A stretch of DNA of 64,000 nt from Pedobacter sp. KBW06 (GTDB lineage Bacteria; Bacteroidota; Bacteroidia; Sphingobacteriales; Sphingobacteriaceae), in NCBI RefSeq assembly GCF_003852525.1, contig NZ_QAJL01000002.1, positions 604,460-668,459 on the forward strand, in the 5' to 3' direction. Position 1 is the first letter of the stretch; the number at the start of each line of letters is the position of its first letter. Positions 34,818 through 43,053 of this stretch are shown here, piece after piece. The notes below the pieces were generated by a model. That model did no database searches. It saw only the letters and a program-made list of their open reading frames with translations, and was not told the DNA's origin. Both the position numbers and the translations under genes were made by a program.

Positions 34818-35828
34818 TTACTGTAATAACTGCGTTTTATAATCACTTAATAACGCCTTAAATTCCAGCACAGTATCTTCCAGATTTTGGTCAGAATACC
34901 CACCTGCAGCGTTCCTGTGGCCTCCTCCGTTAAAATATTTCTTGCAAATTTCATTGGCAGGAAAATCACCGGTGGAGCGCAAAGATAATTTAACTTTATC
35001 AGTTCTTTCAATAATAAATGCAGCTAGTTTTATTCCATTTACAGACAGGGCATAATTTACAATTCCTTCCGTATCACCCGTTTGAATATTGAATGCTTTT
35101 AACTCTTCTTTCGTCACGGTAATGATCGCAGTCCGGAGATCCCGAAGAATTTCCAGCTTATTACTCAGGCAGTGGCCAAGGAAACGCAGGCGGTTTTCAG
35201 TAGCATTATCGTATACCAGCTGATGAATCCTCCAATGTTCAGCACCACAATCGATCAGGTCTGCTGCAATTCTGTAAACAGTCGAATCGGCAGAAGGAAA
35301 ACGGAAAGATCCTGAATCGGTCATGATCCCTGTATATAAGCAGGTCGCAATATCCTTATTCATGAATTCCCCTTCTTTCAGTTCATTTACGATAAAATCA
35401 TACACCAGCTGAGCTGCTGCACAGGCGCTGATACTCCAATGACGATAGTCATCAAAATCTTCAGGATCCAGATGATGATCGATCATGATCTTATAAGCAT
35501 CCGATGCCCTTACCAATTCTCCAAGCTCATTGATCCTGCTCAGCGTATTGAAATCCAGGCAAAAGATCATAGAGGCCTCTTCCACTAATTTAGCAGAGCG
35601 CTCCTGTTGCTCTGTATAAATAATTACATCCGAGTTATTTGGAAGCCAATGTAAAAAGTAAGGATAGTCCGTAGGCGTAATCACCGTAACATGGTGCCCC
35701 TTTTGGATCAGATAAGCATATAAGCCCAGAGATGAACCCATCGCATCACCATCAGGTTTATGATGGGTGGTAATTACAATTTTCTGCGGCGTAGCCAGCA
35801 ATGATTTTATTTCAGAAACAGATAGCAT
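34818..35828 (-). CDS. nrnA: DHH-DHHA1 phosphoesterase, NrnA-like oligoribonuclease / pAp phosphatase
   Basis: A 336-residue cytosolic protein with the DHH-family metal motifs (THHKPDGDAMGSSLGLYAYL; CLDFNTL; IDHHLDPEDFDDYRHW; GIMTDSGSFRF) and a DHHA1 domain ending in the substrate-binding GGGHRNAAGGYSD. NrnA degrades nanoRNAs of 2-4 nucleotides and dephosphorylates 3'-phosphoadenosine 5'-phosphate; many Bacteroidota use it in place of Orn. It is divergent from ndk; a -7 element lies at 35840-35847. Confidence 0.9.
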   Translation of the reverse strand: MLSVSEIKSLLATPQKIVITTHHKPDGDAMGSSLGLYAYLIQKGHHVTVITPTDYPYFLHWLPNNSDVIIYTEQQERSAKLVEEASMIFCLDFNTLSRINELGELVRASDAYKIMIDHHLDPEDFDDYRHWSISACAAAQLVYDFIVNELKEGEFMNKDIATCLYTGIMTDSGSFRFPSADSTVYRIAADLIDCGAEHWRIHQLVYDNATENRLRFLGHCLSNKLEILRDLRTAIITVTKEELKAFNIQTGDTEGIVNYALSVNGIKLAAFIIERTDKVKLSLRSTGDFPANEICKKYFNGGGHRNAAGGYSDQNLEDTVLEFKALLSDYKTQLLQ

Positions 35829-35839
35829 ATTTTTCGTTG

Positions 35840-35847
35840 CAAAGCTA
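35840..35847 (-). promoter_or_regulatory. Bacteroidota -7 element (TAGCTTTG) for nrnA
   Basis: A perfect TAnnTTTG match on the minus strand, ending 11 bases before the nrnA start codon, so the leader would be only about 7 bases. It is part of a divergent promoter pair with the ndk element. Confidence 0.5.
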
Positions 35848-35908
35848 ATGATTAAATGATAAATGGAGCGTATTATATTTGAAGCTTTAATATTAACAGT
35901 ATAAAATG

Positions 35909-35916
35909 TAATTTTG
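35909..35916 (+). promoter_or_regulatory. Bacteroidota -7 element (TAATTTTG) for ndk
   Basis: A perfect TAnnTTTG match 19 bases before the ATG at 35936. No clear -33 TTTG is visible. Confidence 0.55.
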
Positions 35917-35935
35917 CAAAAAAATTGAAATTAAG

Positions 35936-36355
35936 ATGAGTACAAACAGAACATTTACCATGATTAAGCCGGATGCTGTTGCAAACGGACACATCGGTGC
36001 AATAATCAATGACATTACTGCAGCAGGTTTTAAAATCATTGCATTAAAATATACTAAACTAACTGACGAAACTGCTGGTCAGTTCTATGCAGTTCACAAA
36101 GAACGTCCTTTCTATGCTGATCTGGTAAGCTTTATGTCTTCAGGACCTATCGTTGCTGCGATCTTAGAAAAAGACAATGCAATCGAAGACTTTAGAAAAC
36201 TAATCGGTGCAACTAACCCTGCTGATGCAGCAGAAGGTACCATCCGTGCTAAATATGCAAAATCTATTGATGCAAATGCGGTTCACGGTTCTGATTCTGA
36301 CGAAAATGCACAGATTGAAGGAGATTTCTTCTTTACTGCTGCTGAGCGTTTCTAG
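35936..36355 (+). CDS. ndk: Nucleoside-diphosphate kinase
   Basis: A 139-residue cytosolic enzyme of normal family length. The N-terminal [19 protein letters not shown] and the active-site segment [12 protein letters not shown] with the phosphorylated histidine (His117) are diagnostic. It transfers phosphate from ATP to other nucleoside diphosphates. It is monocistronic by appearance: own promoter element upstream and a strong terminator downstream at 36391-36427. Confidence 0.96.
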   Translation: MSTNRTFTMIKPDAVANGHIGAIINDITAAGFKIIALKYTKLTDETAGQFYAVHKERPFYADLVSFMSSGPIVAAILEKDNAIEDFRKLIGATNPADAAEGTIRAKYAKSIDANAVHGSDSDENAQIEGDFFFTAAERF

Positions 36356-36375
36356 TATTCAGCCGACATAAAACA

Positions 36376-36392
36376 TTAACGGTAACCGTTAA
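36376..36392. repeat. Perfect 17-base palindrome TTAACGGT-A-ACCGTTAA
   Basis: It lies 20 bases after the ndk stop and abuts the terminator stem. It could form a small hairpin (7-bp stem) ahead of the terminator or bind a protein; no T-run follows it directly. Confidence 0.5.
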
Positions 36393-36427
36393 AAAAATAA
36401 GCACCCCAACAAGGTGCTTATTTTTTT
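36391..36427 (+). terminator. Rho-independent terminator after ndk
   Basis: Perfect 15-bp arms (36391-36405 and 36413-36427) with a 7-base loop; the stem core is TAAGCACC/GGTGCTTA flanked by A-run and T-run, so it could work in both directions. Confidence 0.88.
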
Positions 36428-36473
36428 AAGGATACTTTGTACCTTTCCAACCAAATTAAAACCATTGAAACTG

Positions 36474-37202
36474 ATGAAAAGAATTTTTATCACCTTATTA
36501 CTCCCTTTTTGTACGCTCATCACAATGGCGCAAACAAAAGGAAAAAAGGCAACTGCTCCTAAAAAAGCAACTACACAAAAAGCAGCAACGAAAGTTATCT
36601 TTAACAGCAGCCTTGATTCTGCCAGTTATGCATTCGGAGCAAACATGGCCAGCAGCATGAAAAATGATGGCTTAGGCGCTTTAAATTACGACCTTCTGGT
36701 TAAAGGGCTGAAAGATGCTTTTGAAGGAAAGACCTTACTTATCAGTAAAGAGCAATCGCAGTTGCCGATCAGCAACCTCTTTAACGGACTGAGTAAAAAG
36801 AAATTTGCGGTCAATATTGCCGAAGGAAAAAATTTTCTGGAAAACAACAAGAAACAACCAGGTGTGCAGGTAACCCCGAGCGGATTGCAGTACATCGTGA
36901 TTAAAGCCGGAGACGGAATCAAACCTAAAGTTACCGATACTGTTTTGGCGCACTACAAAGGCACCTTATTAAACGGCAAACAATTTGACAGTTCTTACGA
37001 TAGAAACGAGCCCCTTTCTCTTCCTTTAAACAGGGTAATTGCCGGATGGACGGAAGGAATTCAACTAATGCCTGCTGGTTCTAAATACAAATTCTTTATC
37101 CCTTACCAACTGGCTTATGGCGAGCGTGGTGCCGGACAGGATATTCCACCATACAGCACGCTGATTTTCGAGGTTGAACTCTTAAAGGTAAATGGTAAAT
37201 AA
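36474..37202 (+). CDS. Secreted FKBP-type peptidyl-prolyl isomerase (FkpA/Mip-like)
   Basis: A 242-residue protein. The ATG at 36474 is chosen because it begins a proper signal peptide (MKRIFITLLLPFCTLITMAQ); an upstream in-frame extension overlaps the ndk terminator. A Lys/Thr/Ala-rich linker follows, then an N-terminal helical dimerisation-like domain (SLDSASYAFGANMASSMKNDG; about 45-115) and a C-terminal FKBP domain (GLQYIVIKAGDGIKPKVTDTV; VIAGWTEGIQLMPAGSKYKFFIP; LAYGERG; TLIFEVELLKV). It is expected to help fold proteins in the periplasm. A small lipoprotein gene follows 52 bases later. Confidence 0.9.
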   Translation: MKRIFITLLLPFCTLITMAQTKGKKATAPKKATTQKAATKVIFNSSLDSASYAFGANMASSMKNDGLGALNYDLLVKGLKDAFEGKTLLISKEQSQLPISNLFNGLSKKKFAVNIAEGKNFLENNKKQPGVQVTPSGLQYIVIKAGDGIKPKVTDTVLAHYKGTLLNGKQFDSSYDRNEPLSLPLNRVIAGWTEGIQLMPAGSKYKFFIPYQLAYGERGAGQDIPPYSTLIFEVELLKVNGK

Positions 37203-37254
37203 GGCGATCAAAACCATCCGGAGATTTGTTTGTTAGTCTATAAAGCAAAAACTT

Positions 37255-37434
37255 ATGATGACAAAAAGATATTTCCCTCTGGCAATTATTGCATTATTAT
37301 CAACGACCCTTGCAAGTTGCGAACTCGTTCAAGGCATATTCAAAGCCGGCGTATGGACCGGAGTTATCGTTGTAGTATTGGTATTGGCTTTGGTCATCTG
37401 GCTGATTAGCCGGATTTTCGGTGGCCGAAGCTAA
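37255..37434 (+). CDS. Small lipoprotein with one membrane helix (59 residues)
   Basis: The protein begins MMTKRYFPLAIIALLSTTLA and has a lipobox cysteine at residue 22 (ASCELV). A conserved-looking segment FKAGVWTG precedes a hydrophobic helix (VIVVVLVLALVIWLI), then RIFGGRS. Short Bacteroidota proteins with this SCELVxGIFKAGVWTG pattern are common and are sometimes misnamed phosphatidate cytidylyltransferase; the true function is unknown. The second of two adjacent ATGs (37258) may be the start. It ends 5 bases before the convergent dciA stop. Confidence 0.75.
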   Translation: MMTKRYFPLAIIALLSTTLASCELVQGIFKAGVWTGVIVVVLVLALVIWLISRIFGGRS

Positions 37435-37438
37435 AATC

Positions 37439-37729
37439 CTAAAGAAATACGATTTCTATGATTACTTCAGAACCGGCGCGTTCATTTAATTTTTCTATGA
37501 TCCCGGTTCTGACCATCATCAGCTCATTCTTAATCACCGAAGACTCTATCCTCACAAACAATTTCTTTTGACTGATGTAAATCTGTGTCGTACGGTTCCC
37601 GATAGCCACACCCATCAGCTCCGGCCAAAGTGCAATAATGGTGGTCTCATCGAACTTGCCTTTGAGCTTATATACATTGAGCATTTTTCCGATACCTTCT
37701 TTTAAGGTGATGTCATTAGGTTTACGCAT
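37439..37729 (-). CDS. DciA-like DUF721 protein
   Basis: A 96-residue protein of the DUF721/DciA family: ITLKEGIGKMLNVYKLKGKFDETTIIALWPELMGVAIGNRT, then IYISQKKLFVRIESSVIKNELM. DciA proteins assist loading of the replicative helicase DnaB where DnaC-type loaders are missing. It overlaps the 3' end of recF by 8 bases, a pairing frequent in bacteria, and is probably co-translated with it. Function here is by family. Confidence 0.85.
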   Translation of the reverse strand: MRKPNDITLKEGIGKMLNVYKLKGKFDETTIIALWPELMGVAIGNRTTQIYISQKKLFVRIESSVIKNELMMVRTGIIEKLNERAGSEVIIEIVFL

Positions 37730-38825
37730 GATTTACTGCTCCATTATTTACTTCAAACAAGGTGACTGCTACATCTATTTTATTAAATACCGCCATCACC
37801 CTTTCTCTTCCTGTATCGGTAATAAAAATCTGTCCAAAATCCTGATGGGACACCATTTCCATCAATTTATGCATCCTGCTATCGTCCAGTTTATCAAAAA
37901 TATCGTCCAGCAGCAGCAAAGGCTTGAATCCTTTAAATCTCTGAAGATAAGCATATTGCGCAAGCTTTAATGCAATTAAAAAAGATTTTTGTTGCCCTTG
38001 AGAGCCGAACTTCTTCAAAGCCATTCCTGTAATCGTAAAGATCAGCTCATCTTTATGAATTCCGGTAGTAGTTCTTTCCAGAATCTTATCTTTTTCAATG
38101 GATTGTCCAAGCAATTTAAGAAAAGGGGTTTCGCTTAACTGCGACTGGTAAAACAAACTAACCTCTTCTTTATCTTCCGTCAAAAACTGGTAGTACTTAT
38201 CAAACAAAGGAATAAAATCCTTCATAAACTGTTCGCGTTTGGCAAAGATTTTATTGCCGGATTGCACAAGCTGCTCATTGTAAATTTCCAGTAAAGTAGG
38301 GTCGTAACTTCTGGTTACTGCAATCTGCTTCAACAGCGCATTTCTGTTTAAGAGATGTCTGTTGTATAAAATGAGTTCATCCAGGTAATGTGCATCAGTT
38401 TGCGAAATCACATTGTCCATAAAACGACGACGCTCTTCACTCCCATCCATAATGATATTGGTATCATAAGGAGAGATCATGACCAAAGGGAACAAACCAA
38501 TATGACTGGCCAGCTTATCATACTCTTTCTTATTCCGCTTAAATTGTTTCTTTTGGTTTCTTTTTACACCACAGGTGATCTTCTCATTTTTCTGCTCGCG
38601 CTCGAAATCCCCCTGGATCATAAACAGATCTTCGGAAGTCTTAATCTGCTGGCTGTCTATCGGATTAAAGTATCCTTTACATAAACAGAGGTAATGTATC
38701 GCATCCAGTAAATTTGTTTTGCCAGCACCGTTATTACCCACAAATGCGTTCACAGTTTTTGAAAAACTGAGACTGGCATCTGCATAGTTCTTAAAGTTGA
38801 GGAGTGTAATGTTTTTTAACCACAT
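37722..38825 (-). CDS. recF: DNA replication and repair protein RecF
   Basis: A 367-residue SMC-like ATPase: Walker A GNNGAGKT (30-37), signature region KFGSQGQQKSFLIALKLAQ, and Walker B LLLLDDIFDKLDD. The start MWLKNITLLNFKNY is chosen at 38825, since RecF proteins begin at this beta strand; five extra upstream codons are possible. RecF helps load RecA at single-strand gaps. dciA follows with an 8-base overlap. Confidence 0.95.
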   Translation of the reverse strand: MWLKNITLLNFKNYADASLSFSKTVNAFVGNNGAGKTNLLDAIHYLCLCKGYFNPIDSQQIKTSEDLFMIQGDFEREQKNEKITCGVKRNQKKQFKRNKKEYDKLASHIGLFPLVMISPYDTNIIMDGSEERRRFMDNVISQTDAHYLDELILYNRHLLNRNALLKQIAVTRSYDPTLLEIYNEQLVQSGNKIFAKREQFMKDFIPLFDKYYQFLTEDKEEVSLFYQSQLSETPFLKLLGQSIEKDKILERTTTGIHKDELIFTITGMALKKFGSQGQQKSFLIALKLAQYAYLQRFKGFKPLLLLDDIFDKLDDSRMHKLMEMVSHQDFGQIFITDTGRERVMAVFNKIDVAVTLFEVNNGAVNHA

Positions 38826-38974
38826 ATTATTATGCCGCAAAGTTACCTTTTATTTCTCTTCTCTTATTCCGTAATATTTCAGTTATTTTAATGGCTCTCT
38901 ACTAGAATATTAAACATCAGGCAGTTCTGTTTGGAACTACCCTTTAATAAAGTTTAATAAATCCGCAAAAAGGG

Positions 38975-39005
38975 GTTGATACTTTGATGTAAAAATGTAT
39001 TTTTG
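38975..39005 (+). promoter_or_regulatory. Promoter of the TPR-protein gene
   Basis: GTTG (38975-38978) and a perfect TATTTTTG (38998-39005) are separated by 19 bases, the Bacteroidota -33/-7 arrangement. It decides the start of the next gene: a TTG start at 39003 would lie inside the promoter, so the ATG at 39030 is used. Confidence 0.65.
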
Positions 39006-39029
39006 CAATCCTTAATTTTTTTAAATAAA

Positions 39030-39698
39030 ATGTCTACAACAGAAAAAGAAGTAAGTCACCCGGTAAAGAAGGGTTCCTTTTTAGAAGAAAACTCAAAAAG
39101 CCTTTTGTTCATTGCAGGCGCTGTAGTGTTATTGATTGGAGTTTACCTTTGGTATCAAAACGTATATTTAAAAAACAGAGCTTTAGAAGCTTCTGCAAAA
39201 ATGTACAAATCAGAACAGTATGTTGGAGTCGATTCCCTTGCCAATAAAGCAATCAATGGCGCTTCGGGTTATCCAGGTTTAGAGAAAATTGCGGAAGAGT
39301 ACGACAATACCAAATCAGCAAACCTAGCCAACCTTTATCTAGGTGGTATCTATTTGCGTAAAGGTGAATACAAAAAAGCAACTGAAGCTTTAGGTAAATA
39401 CTCAGAAACAGGAAGTCCTGTTGCAGATCCATTGGCATTAGGTCTATTAGGTGATGCTTACAGTGAGTTGAAAGACTTTAAACAAGCTGCAACTTATTAC
39501 AAGAAAGCTGCCGATAAAGCCAGCAACAAATTCACTTCTCCTTTGTTCCTCAAAAAACTAGGATTAGTTTATGAACATCTTAAAGATTTCAAATCTGCAG
39601 AAGATGCTTACACGAAAATCAAAACTCAATACCCTGAAAGCCAGGAAGCAGCAATGGCAGATGAATTCATCGCCCGCGCTTCAGCTCAGATAAAATAA
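39030..39698 (+). CDS. Membrane-anchored tetratricopeptide-repeat protein
   Basis: A 222-residue protein with one membrane segment (LLFIAGAVVLLIGVYLWY, about 24-41) and a C-terminal region of TPR-like helical pairs (ANLYLGGIYLRKGEYKKATEAL; LALGLLGDAYSELKDFKQAATYYKKAA; LKKLGLVYEHLKDFKSAEDAYTKI). The layout resembles YfgM-like proteins, which link the Sec translocon to periplasmic chaperones. The gene lies between recF and ribH, as in many Bacteroidota. A terminator follows at 39720-39750. Confidence 0.85.
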   Translation: MSTTEKEVSHPVKKGSFLEENSKSLLFIAGAVVLLIGVYLWYQNVYLKNRALEASAKMYKSEQYVGVDSLANKAINGASGYPGLEKIAEEYDNTKSANLANLYLGGIYLRKGEYKKATEALGKYSETGSPVADPLALGLLGDAYSELKDFKQAATYYKKAADKASNKFTSPLFLKKLGLVYEHLKDFKSAEDAYTKIKTQYPESQEAAMADEFIARASAQIK

Positions 39699-39719
39699 TT
39701 GAGCAAAAAATATTATGAC

Positions 39720-39750
39720 AAAGGTTAGCCATTACGGCTAGCCTTTTTTT
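39720..39750 (+). terminator. Rho-independent terminator between the TPR gene and ribH
   Basis: The stem AAAGGTTAGCC/GGCTAGCCTTT, with one G-U pair and a 5-base loop, is followed by a run of T. It ends only 13 bases before the ribH -7 element. Confidence 0.85.
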
Positions 39751-39762
39751 GTACCCTTTACT

Positions 39763-39770
39763 TATATTTG
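39763..39770 (+). promoter_or_regulatory. Bacteroidota -7 element (TATATTTG) four bases before the ribH start
   Basis: A perfect TAnnTTTG match; the ATG begins 5 bases after its final G, so the transcript is expected to start at or next to the A of the start codon. Confidence 0.6.
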
Positions 39771-39774
39771 CAAA

Positions 39775-40266
39775 ATGGCAACACAACTTAAAAACCTATC
39801 TGACTTTTCTCATACGACGATTCCCAACGGAAGTGCTTTTAAAATCGCGATCGCCGTTGCAGAATGGAATGCAGAAATCACCGGAAGCCTGTACAATGGC
39901 GCTTTACAAACCCTGATGAACAATGGCGTATTGGCAGAAAACATCGTTTCTATTGCAGTACCGGGTACCTTCGAACTAACTTCAGCTGCGGATATTTTGC
40001 TGCAAAAGCACAAAGATCTTGATGCAGTTATCTGCCTGGGATGTGTGATTCAGGGAGAGACCAGACATTTTGACTTTATCTGCGATGCTGTCGCTCAGGG
40101 CATCACACAGGTCAGCATAAAATATAGCAAACCCGTAATCTTCGGCGTGCTGACTACAAATGACCAACAACAGGCAATTGATCGCGCAGGCGGTAAACAT
40201 GGCAATAAGGGCGACGAGGCGGCGATTACAGCACTAAAAATGGCAGAGCTGGTAGCTACAATTTAG
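39775..40266 (+). CDS. ribH: 6,7-dimethyl-8-ribityllumazine synthase
   Basis: A 163-residue enzyme of the penultimate riboflavin step, joining 5-amino-6-ribitylaminouracil with a four-carbon phosphate. Family motifs are present: IAVAEWNAEIT near the N-terminus, VPGTFELTSAA, CLGCVIQGETRHFDFICDAVAQGI with the catalytic histidine, and FGVLTTNDQQQA. Length is normal. The promoter element sits so close to the ATG that the mRNA may be leaderless. I see no FMN riboswitch. Confidence 0.96.
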   Translation: MATQLKNLSDFSHTTIPNGSAFKIAIAVAEWNAEITGSLYNGALQTLMNNGVLAENIVSIAVPGTFELTSAADILLQKHKDLDAVICLGCVIQGETRHFDFICDAVAQGITQVSIKYSKPVIFGVLTTNDQQQAIDRAGGKHGNKGDEAAITALKMAELVATI

Positions 40267-40331
40267 CAACACCTTGTTTCTTCATATTAAAATCTGTAAA
40301 TTAGTGGAGAATTTTTATAAAAATTAACCTC

Positions 40332-40451
40332 ATGAAAAAAGTAGCCATATTATTGCTTGGCGTATTCTTAACCATAGCGCTTCTGGAAGCCTGCTCAAAC
40401 CGGCTTTGCCCGGCATACGGCTCTTATCCGGAAAGCAGGAGAAGAAGGTAA
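40332..40451 (+). CDS. Very small lipoprotein (39 residues)
   Basis: It starts MKKVAILLLGVFLTIALLEA with a lipobox cysteine at residue 21 (EACSN), then RLCPAYGSYPESRRRR. The short CPAY-containing mature part is a pattern I associate with tiny Bacteroidota lipoproteins of unknown role. A second cysteine (residue 25) could form a disulfide. It stands 30 bases before ytxJ on the same strand. Confidence 0.65.
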   Translation: MKKVAILLLGVFLTIALLEACSNRLCPAYGSYPESRRRR

Positions 40452-40481
40452 GCAACAAACATACATTTTAGGAGAATATTG

Positions 40482-40814
40482 ATGCAGTGGAAATTTATAA
40501 CTGATTTGGCACAAATCAGTGACATACAAAAAGAGACCGGGTATAGCTTAATTTTTAAACACAGCACCCGTTGTTCGGTGAGCATGATGGCAAAAAGACG
40601 CTTTGAAATGGACTGGGAAGCCATCCCTACGGATACTTCCTTATACTTTTTAGATTTAATCAGCTATCGTGCGATTTCCGCACAAATAGCTGAGACTTTT
40701 CAGGTTCACCATGAATCCCCGCAAATCTTATTGATTAAAGACGGGGAATGCGTTCTTGATGCTTCACATAGTGACATTTCCGCAGAGGAAGTTGCCGAAG
40801 TGATTAATAATTAA
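40482..40814 (+). CDS. ytxJ: YtxJ-type monothiol bacilliredoxin
   Basis: A 110-residue thioredoxin-fold protein with the single active cysteine in FKHSTRCSVSMM (Cys31, CxxS pattern), as in the bacillithiol-system protein YtxJ (DUF2847). It would remove bacillithiol from protein mixed disulfides. The ATG at 40482 is preceded by GGAG at 40471-40474, one of the few clear Shine-Dalgarno sequences here. BshA and YpdA in the window complete the picture. Its 3' end overlaps the convergent osmC gene by 11 bases. Confidence 0.87.
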   Translation: MQWKFITDLAQISDIQKETGYSLIFKHSTRCSVSMMAKRRFEMDWEAIPTDTSLYFLDLISYRAISAQIAETFQVHHESPQILLIKDGECVLDASHSDISAEEVAEVINN

Positions 40815-41208
40815 AAGAAACTGTTTTCTTAAGATCAGGATGTAAGCTGAAAGCTACCGGACAGGTATTGGCCGATCTTTCAATGATCTTTTTATCCTTA
40901 TCAGAATAATCATTTGCAGGGAATTGGAAGTTGACCACAATTTCCGAAACCCTTCTTGGATTTTCAGCCATGATCTTCGTAATCTCGCAGGTCGCACCAT
41001 CGATGTTAAATCCATGTTCATTTGCTGCAATTCCAACAATAGTCAACATACAGTTTCCCAGCGAGGTAGCCAGCAAATCTGTCGGTGAGAAAGCAGCTCC
41101 CTGCCCTTTATTATCTATAGGTGCATCAGTAATGATTTCATTTCCTGAACGTTCATGAACGGATGTGGTTCTTAGACCACCATTATAGGTTATTTTTGAA
41201 GTTGCCAT
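40804..41208 (-). CDS. OsmC-family peroxiredoxin
   Basis: A 134-residue protein with the two family cysteines (Cys53 in LGNCMLTIVG and Cys116 in SANTCPVAFSL) and the FSPTDLLATSLG lead-in. OsmC proteins reduce organic hydroperoxides using thiols. This short form resembles the YhfA-like/OsmC branch. It converges on ytxJ, an 11-base overlap, and may draw on the same thiol pool (inference). Confidence 0.9.
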   Translation of the reverse strand: MATSKITYNGGLRTTSVHERSGNEIITDAPIDNKGQGAAFSPTDLLATSLGNCMLTIVGIAANEHGFNIDGATCEITKIMAENPRRVSEIVVNFQFPANDYSDKDKKIIERSANTCPVAFSLHPDLKKTVSFNY

Positions 41209-41560
41209 CGTTTATATTTTAGACTACAAGATTAACATAATTTTTCAAAGGAGGCAATTCAATTCAGCTTTTCCACCTCCCCTGGTCTATAACAAATAAA
41301 GCCCTTCCTTATCCGGTGTTTCGGCATTCCCTTTAAATCCTACTGATTTGCGGTTTGGTAAAATTGATCATGAATTGATCTTCAATAGGGGGGTTGATAG
41401 ATCCTTGATTGGTCTAACAGACCTGTTAACAATGACACACCAGTCAATTGACGCTGAATTTTAATAAAACACATCTGAATATCACCCAAAACAGAGAACA
41501 TTACATCCGGCAAACACTTCATTTTTATAACTATTCAAACCTATTGCTTAACTTTGCACT
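41209..41560. other. Intergenic region between osmC and lipA
   Basis: About 350 bases without a convincing gene in any frame. Near 41370-41388 the 8-mer AATTGATC occurs twice in tandem-like order. No structured RNA or strong hairpin was recognised. The lipA promoter element sits at its right end. Confidence 0.5.
41549..41556 (+). promoter_or_regulatory. Bacteroidota -7 element (TAACTTTG) four bases before the lipA start
   Basis: A perfect TAnnTTTG match; spacing to the ATG is identical to that at ribH, again suggesting a leaderless transcript. Confidence 0.6.
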
Positions 41561-42439
41561 ATGATCGCACTTCCGGTTGTTTCCGCAAACCCAGTACAAC
41601 GTAAACCAGATTGGCTTAGAGTTAAGCTTCCTGTAGGTAAAGAATATGCACAAGTACGTAGTCTTGTAGACACACATAAGCTGCACACCATTTGCGAAAG
41701 TGGCAATTGCCCTAATATGGGTGAATGCTGGGGCGCAGGTACCGCTACCTTTATGATTCTTGGAAATATCTGTACCCGCTCCTGCTCTTTCTGCGCAGTA
41801 GCAACAGGCAGACCATTGGCAGTAGATACCGATGAACCTAACCGTGTAGCTAATTCTGTGAAATTAATGCAGGTAAAACATTGTGTAATCACTTCTGTAG
41901 ATAGAGACGACCTGAAAGATGGCGGATCCATCATCTGGGCCGAAACATTACAGGCAATCAGAAGAGAAAGTCCTGAGACAACACTGGAAACCCTGATTCC
42001 TGACTTCAGAGGGATCTGGGACAACCTATACCGTGTATTGGAAGAAAGACCAGAGGTGATGTCACACAACATTGAAACAGTAAGACGTTTAACCAAACAG
42101 GTCCGCATTCAGGCAAAATACGACAGAAGTTTAGAATGTCTTAAACGCATTTCTGATTTTGGTTTAAGAACAAAAACAGGCATCATGCTTGGATTAGGAG
42201 AAACTGAAGAAGATGTATACGAAGCCATGGACGATCTTGTTGCTAATGGTGTTCACATCCTTACTTTAGGTCAGTATTTACAACCCACCCGTAATCACCA
42301 TCCGGTATTGGACTGGATTCATCCTGATCAATTTGCAAAATACAAAGAAGTGGGAATGGCAAAAGGCTTTAAATACGTAGAGAGTGGCCCGCTGGTACGT
42401 TCTTCTTACCATGCCGAAAAACACCTGTTTGATTTATAA
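41561..42439 (+). CDS. lipA: Lipoyl synthase (radical SAM)
   Basis: A 292-residue enzyme that inserts two sulfurs into octanoyl-protein. Both iron-sulfur sites are visible: auxiliary cluster cysteines 45, 50 and 56 in [12 protein letters not shown], and radical-SAM cysteines 71, 75 and 78 in CTRSCSFC, plus the C-terminal serine in VRSSYHAE that ligates the auxiliary cluster. Length is normal. It appears to be transcribed alone from a promoter directly abutting the start codon. Confidence 0.97.
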   Translation: MIALPVVSANPVQRKPDWLRVKLPVGKEYAQVRSLVDTHKLHTICESGNCPNMGECWGAGTATFMILGNICTRSCSFCAVATGRPLAVDTDEPNRVANSVKLMQVKHCVITSVDRDDLKDGGSIIWAETLQAIRRESPETTLETLIPDFRGIWDNLYRVLEERPEVMSHNIETVRRLTKQVRIQAKYDRSLECLKRISDFGLRTKTGIMLGLGETEEDVYEAMDDLVANGVHILTLGQYLQPTRNHHPVLDWIHPDQFAKYKEVGMAKGFKYVESGPLVRSSYHAEKHLFDL

Positions 42440-42500
42440 TTTTCAGAATACCAAACAAATTTTATTTTTTCCTGTTTTTCTTTCTGTATATTAGCTGAAC

Positions 42501-43052
42501 TTGACCGCAACAAAGAAAATATCCCTCTCCGAAGAAGAACTCGTTCGGGCCCTCAAAAGCCAGGAAACAGTTGCTATTAAAGCATTGTACGATATGTATT
42601 CGGGAGCGTTGTTCGGTGTCATTTCAAGAATTATCCTCCAGGCCGAGGTTGCGGAGGATGTATTACAGGAAACTTTCATAAAAATCTGGAAATCTGCAGA
42701 TAGTTATGATCCCGGTAAAGGGCGTCTATTTACCTGGATGATGAATATTTGTAGAAATTTAGCCATTGATAAACTCCGTTCCAAGGATTTTAAAAACGCT
42801 AATAAAAACCAGGACATAGAAAATAACGTAGATTTCATTGACACTCAAAAAGAGGTCACTTTCAATGCCGATGCAATTGGTTTAAAAGACATGGTTACGT
42901 CACTTAAACCAGAATTTAATCTGGTATTAGATATGGTGTATTTTAAGGGATATACCCATGTGGAAGCGGCGGAAGAATTGGATTTACCATTGGGTACGGT
43001 GAAAACCCGGATCCGGATGGCAATTATGGAATTAAGAAAGAATTTTAATTAA
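42501..43052 (+). CDS. ECF-type RNA polymerase sigma factor
   Basis: A 183-residue sigma-70 family protein of ECF layout: region 2 (LYDMYSGALFGVISRII ... AEDVLQETFIKIWKSADSYDPGKGRLFTWMMNICRNLAIDKLRS) and region 4 (LDMVYFKGYTHVEAAEELDLPLGTVKTRIRMAIMELRK). The reading frame starts at TTG (42501), as no ATG fits. The next gene, 1 base after the stop, encodes the anti-sigma factor. The stress it answers to is unknown. Confidence 0.9.
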   Translation: MTATKKISLSEEELVRALKSQETVAIKALYDMYSGALFGVISRIILQAEVAEDVLQETFIKIWKSADSYDPGKGRLFTWMMNICRNLAIDKLRSKDFKNANKNQDIENNVDFIDTQKEVTFNADAIGLKDMVTSLKPEFNLVLDMVYFKGYTHVEAAEELDLPLGTVKTRIRMAIMELRKNFN

Positions 43053-43053
43053 G

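Noticed and set aside
39775..40266. FMN riboswitch upstream of ribH
   Set aside because: Only about 25 bases lie between the preceding terminator and the start codon, too few for the conserved aptamer.
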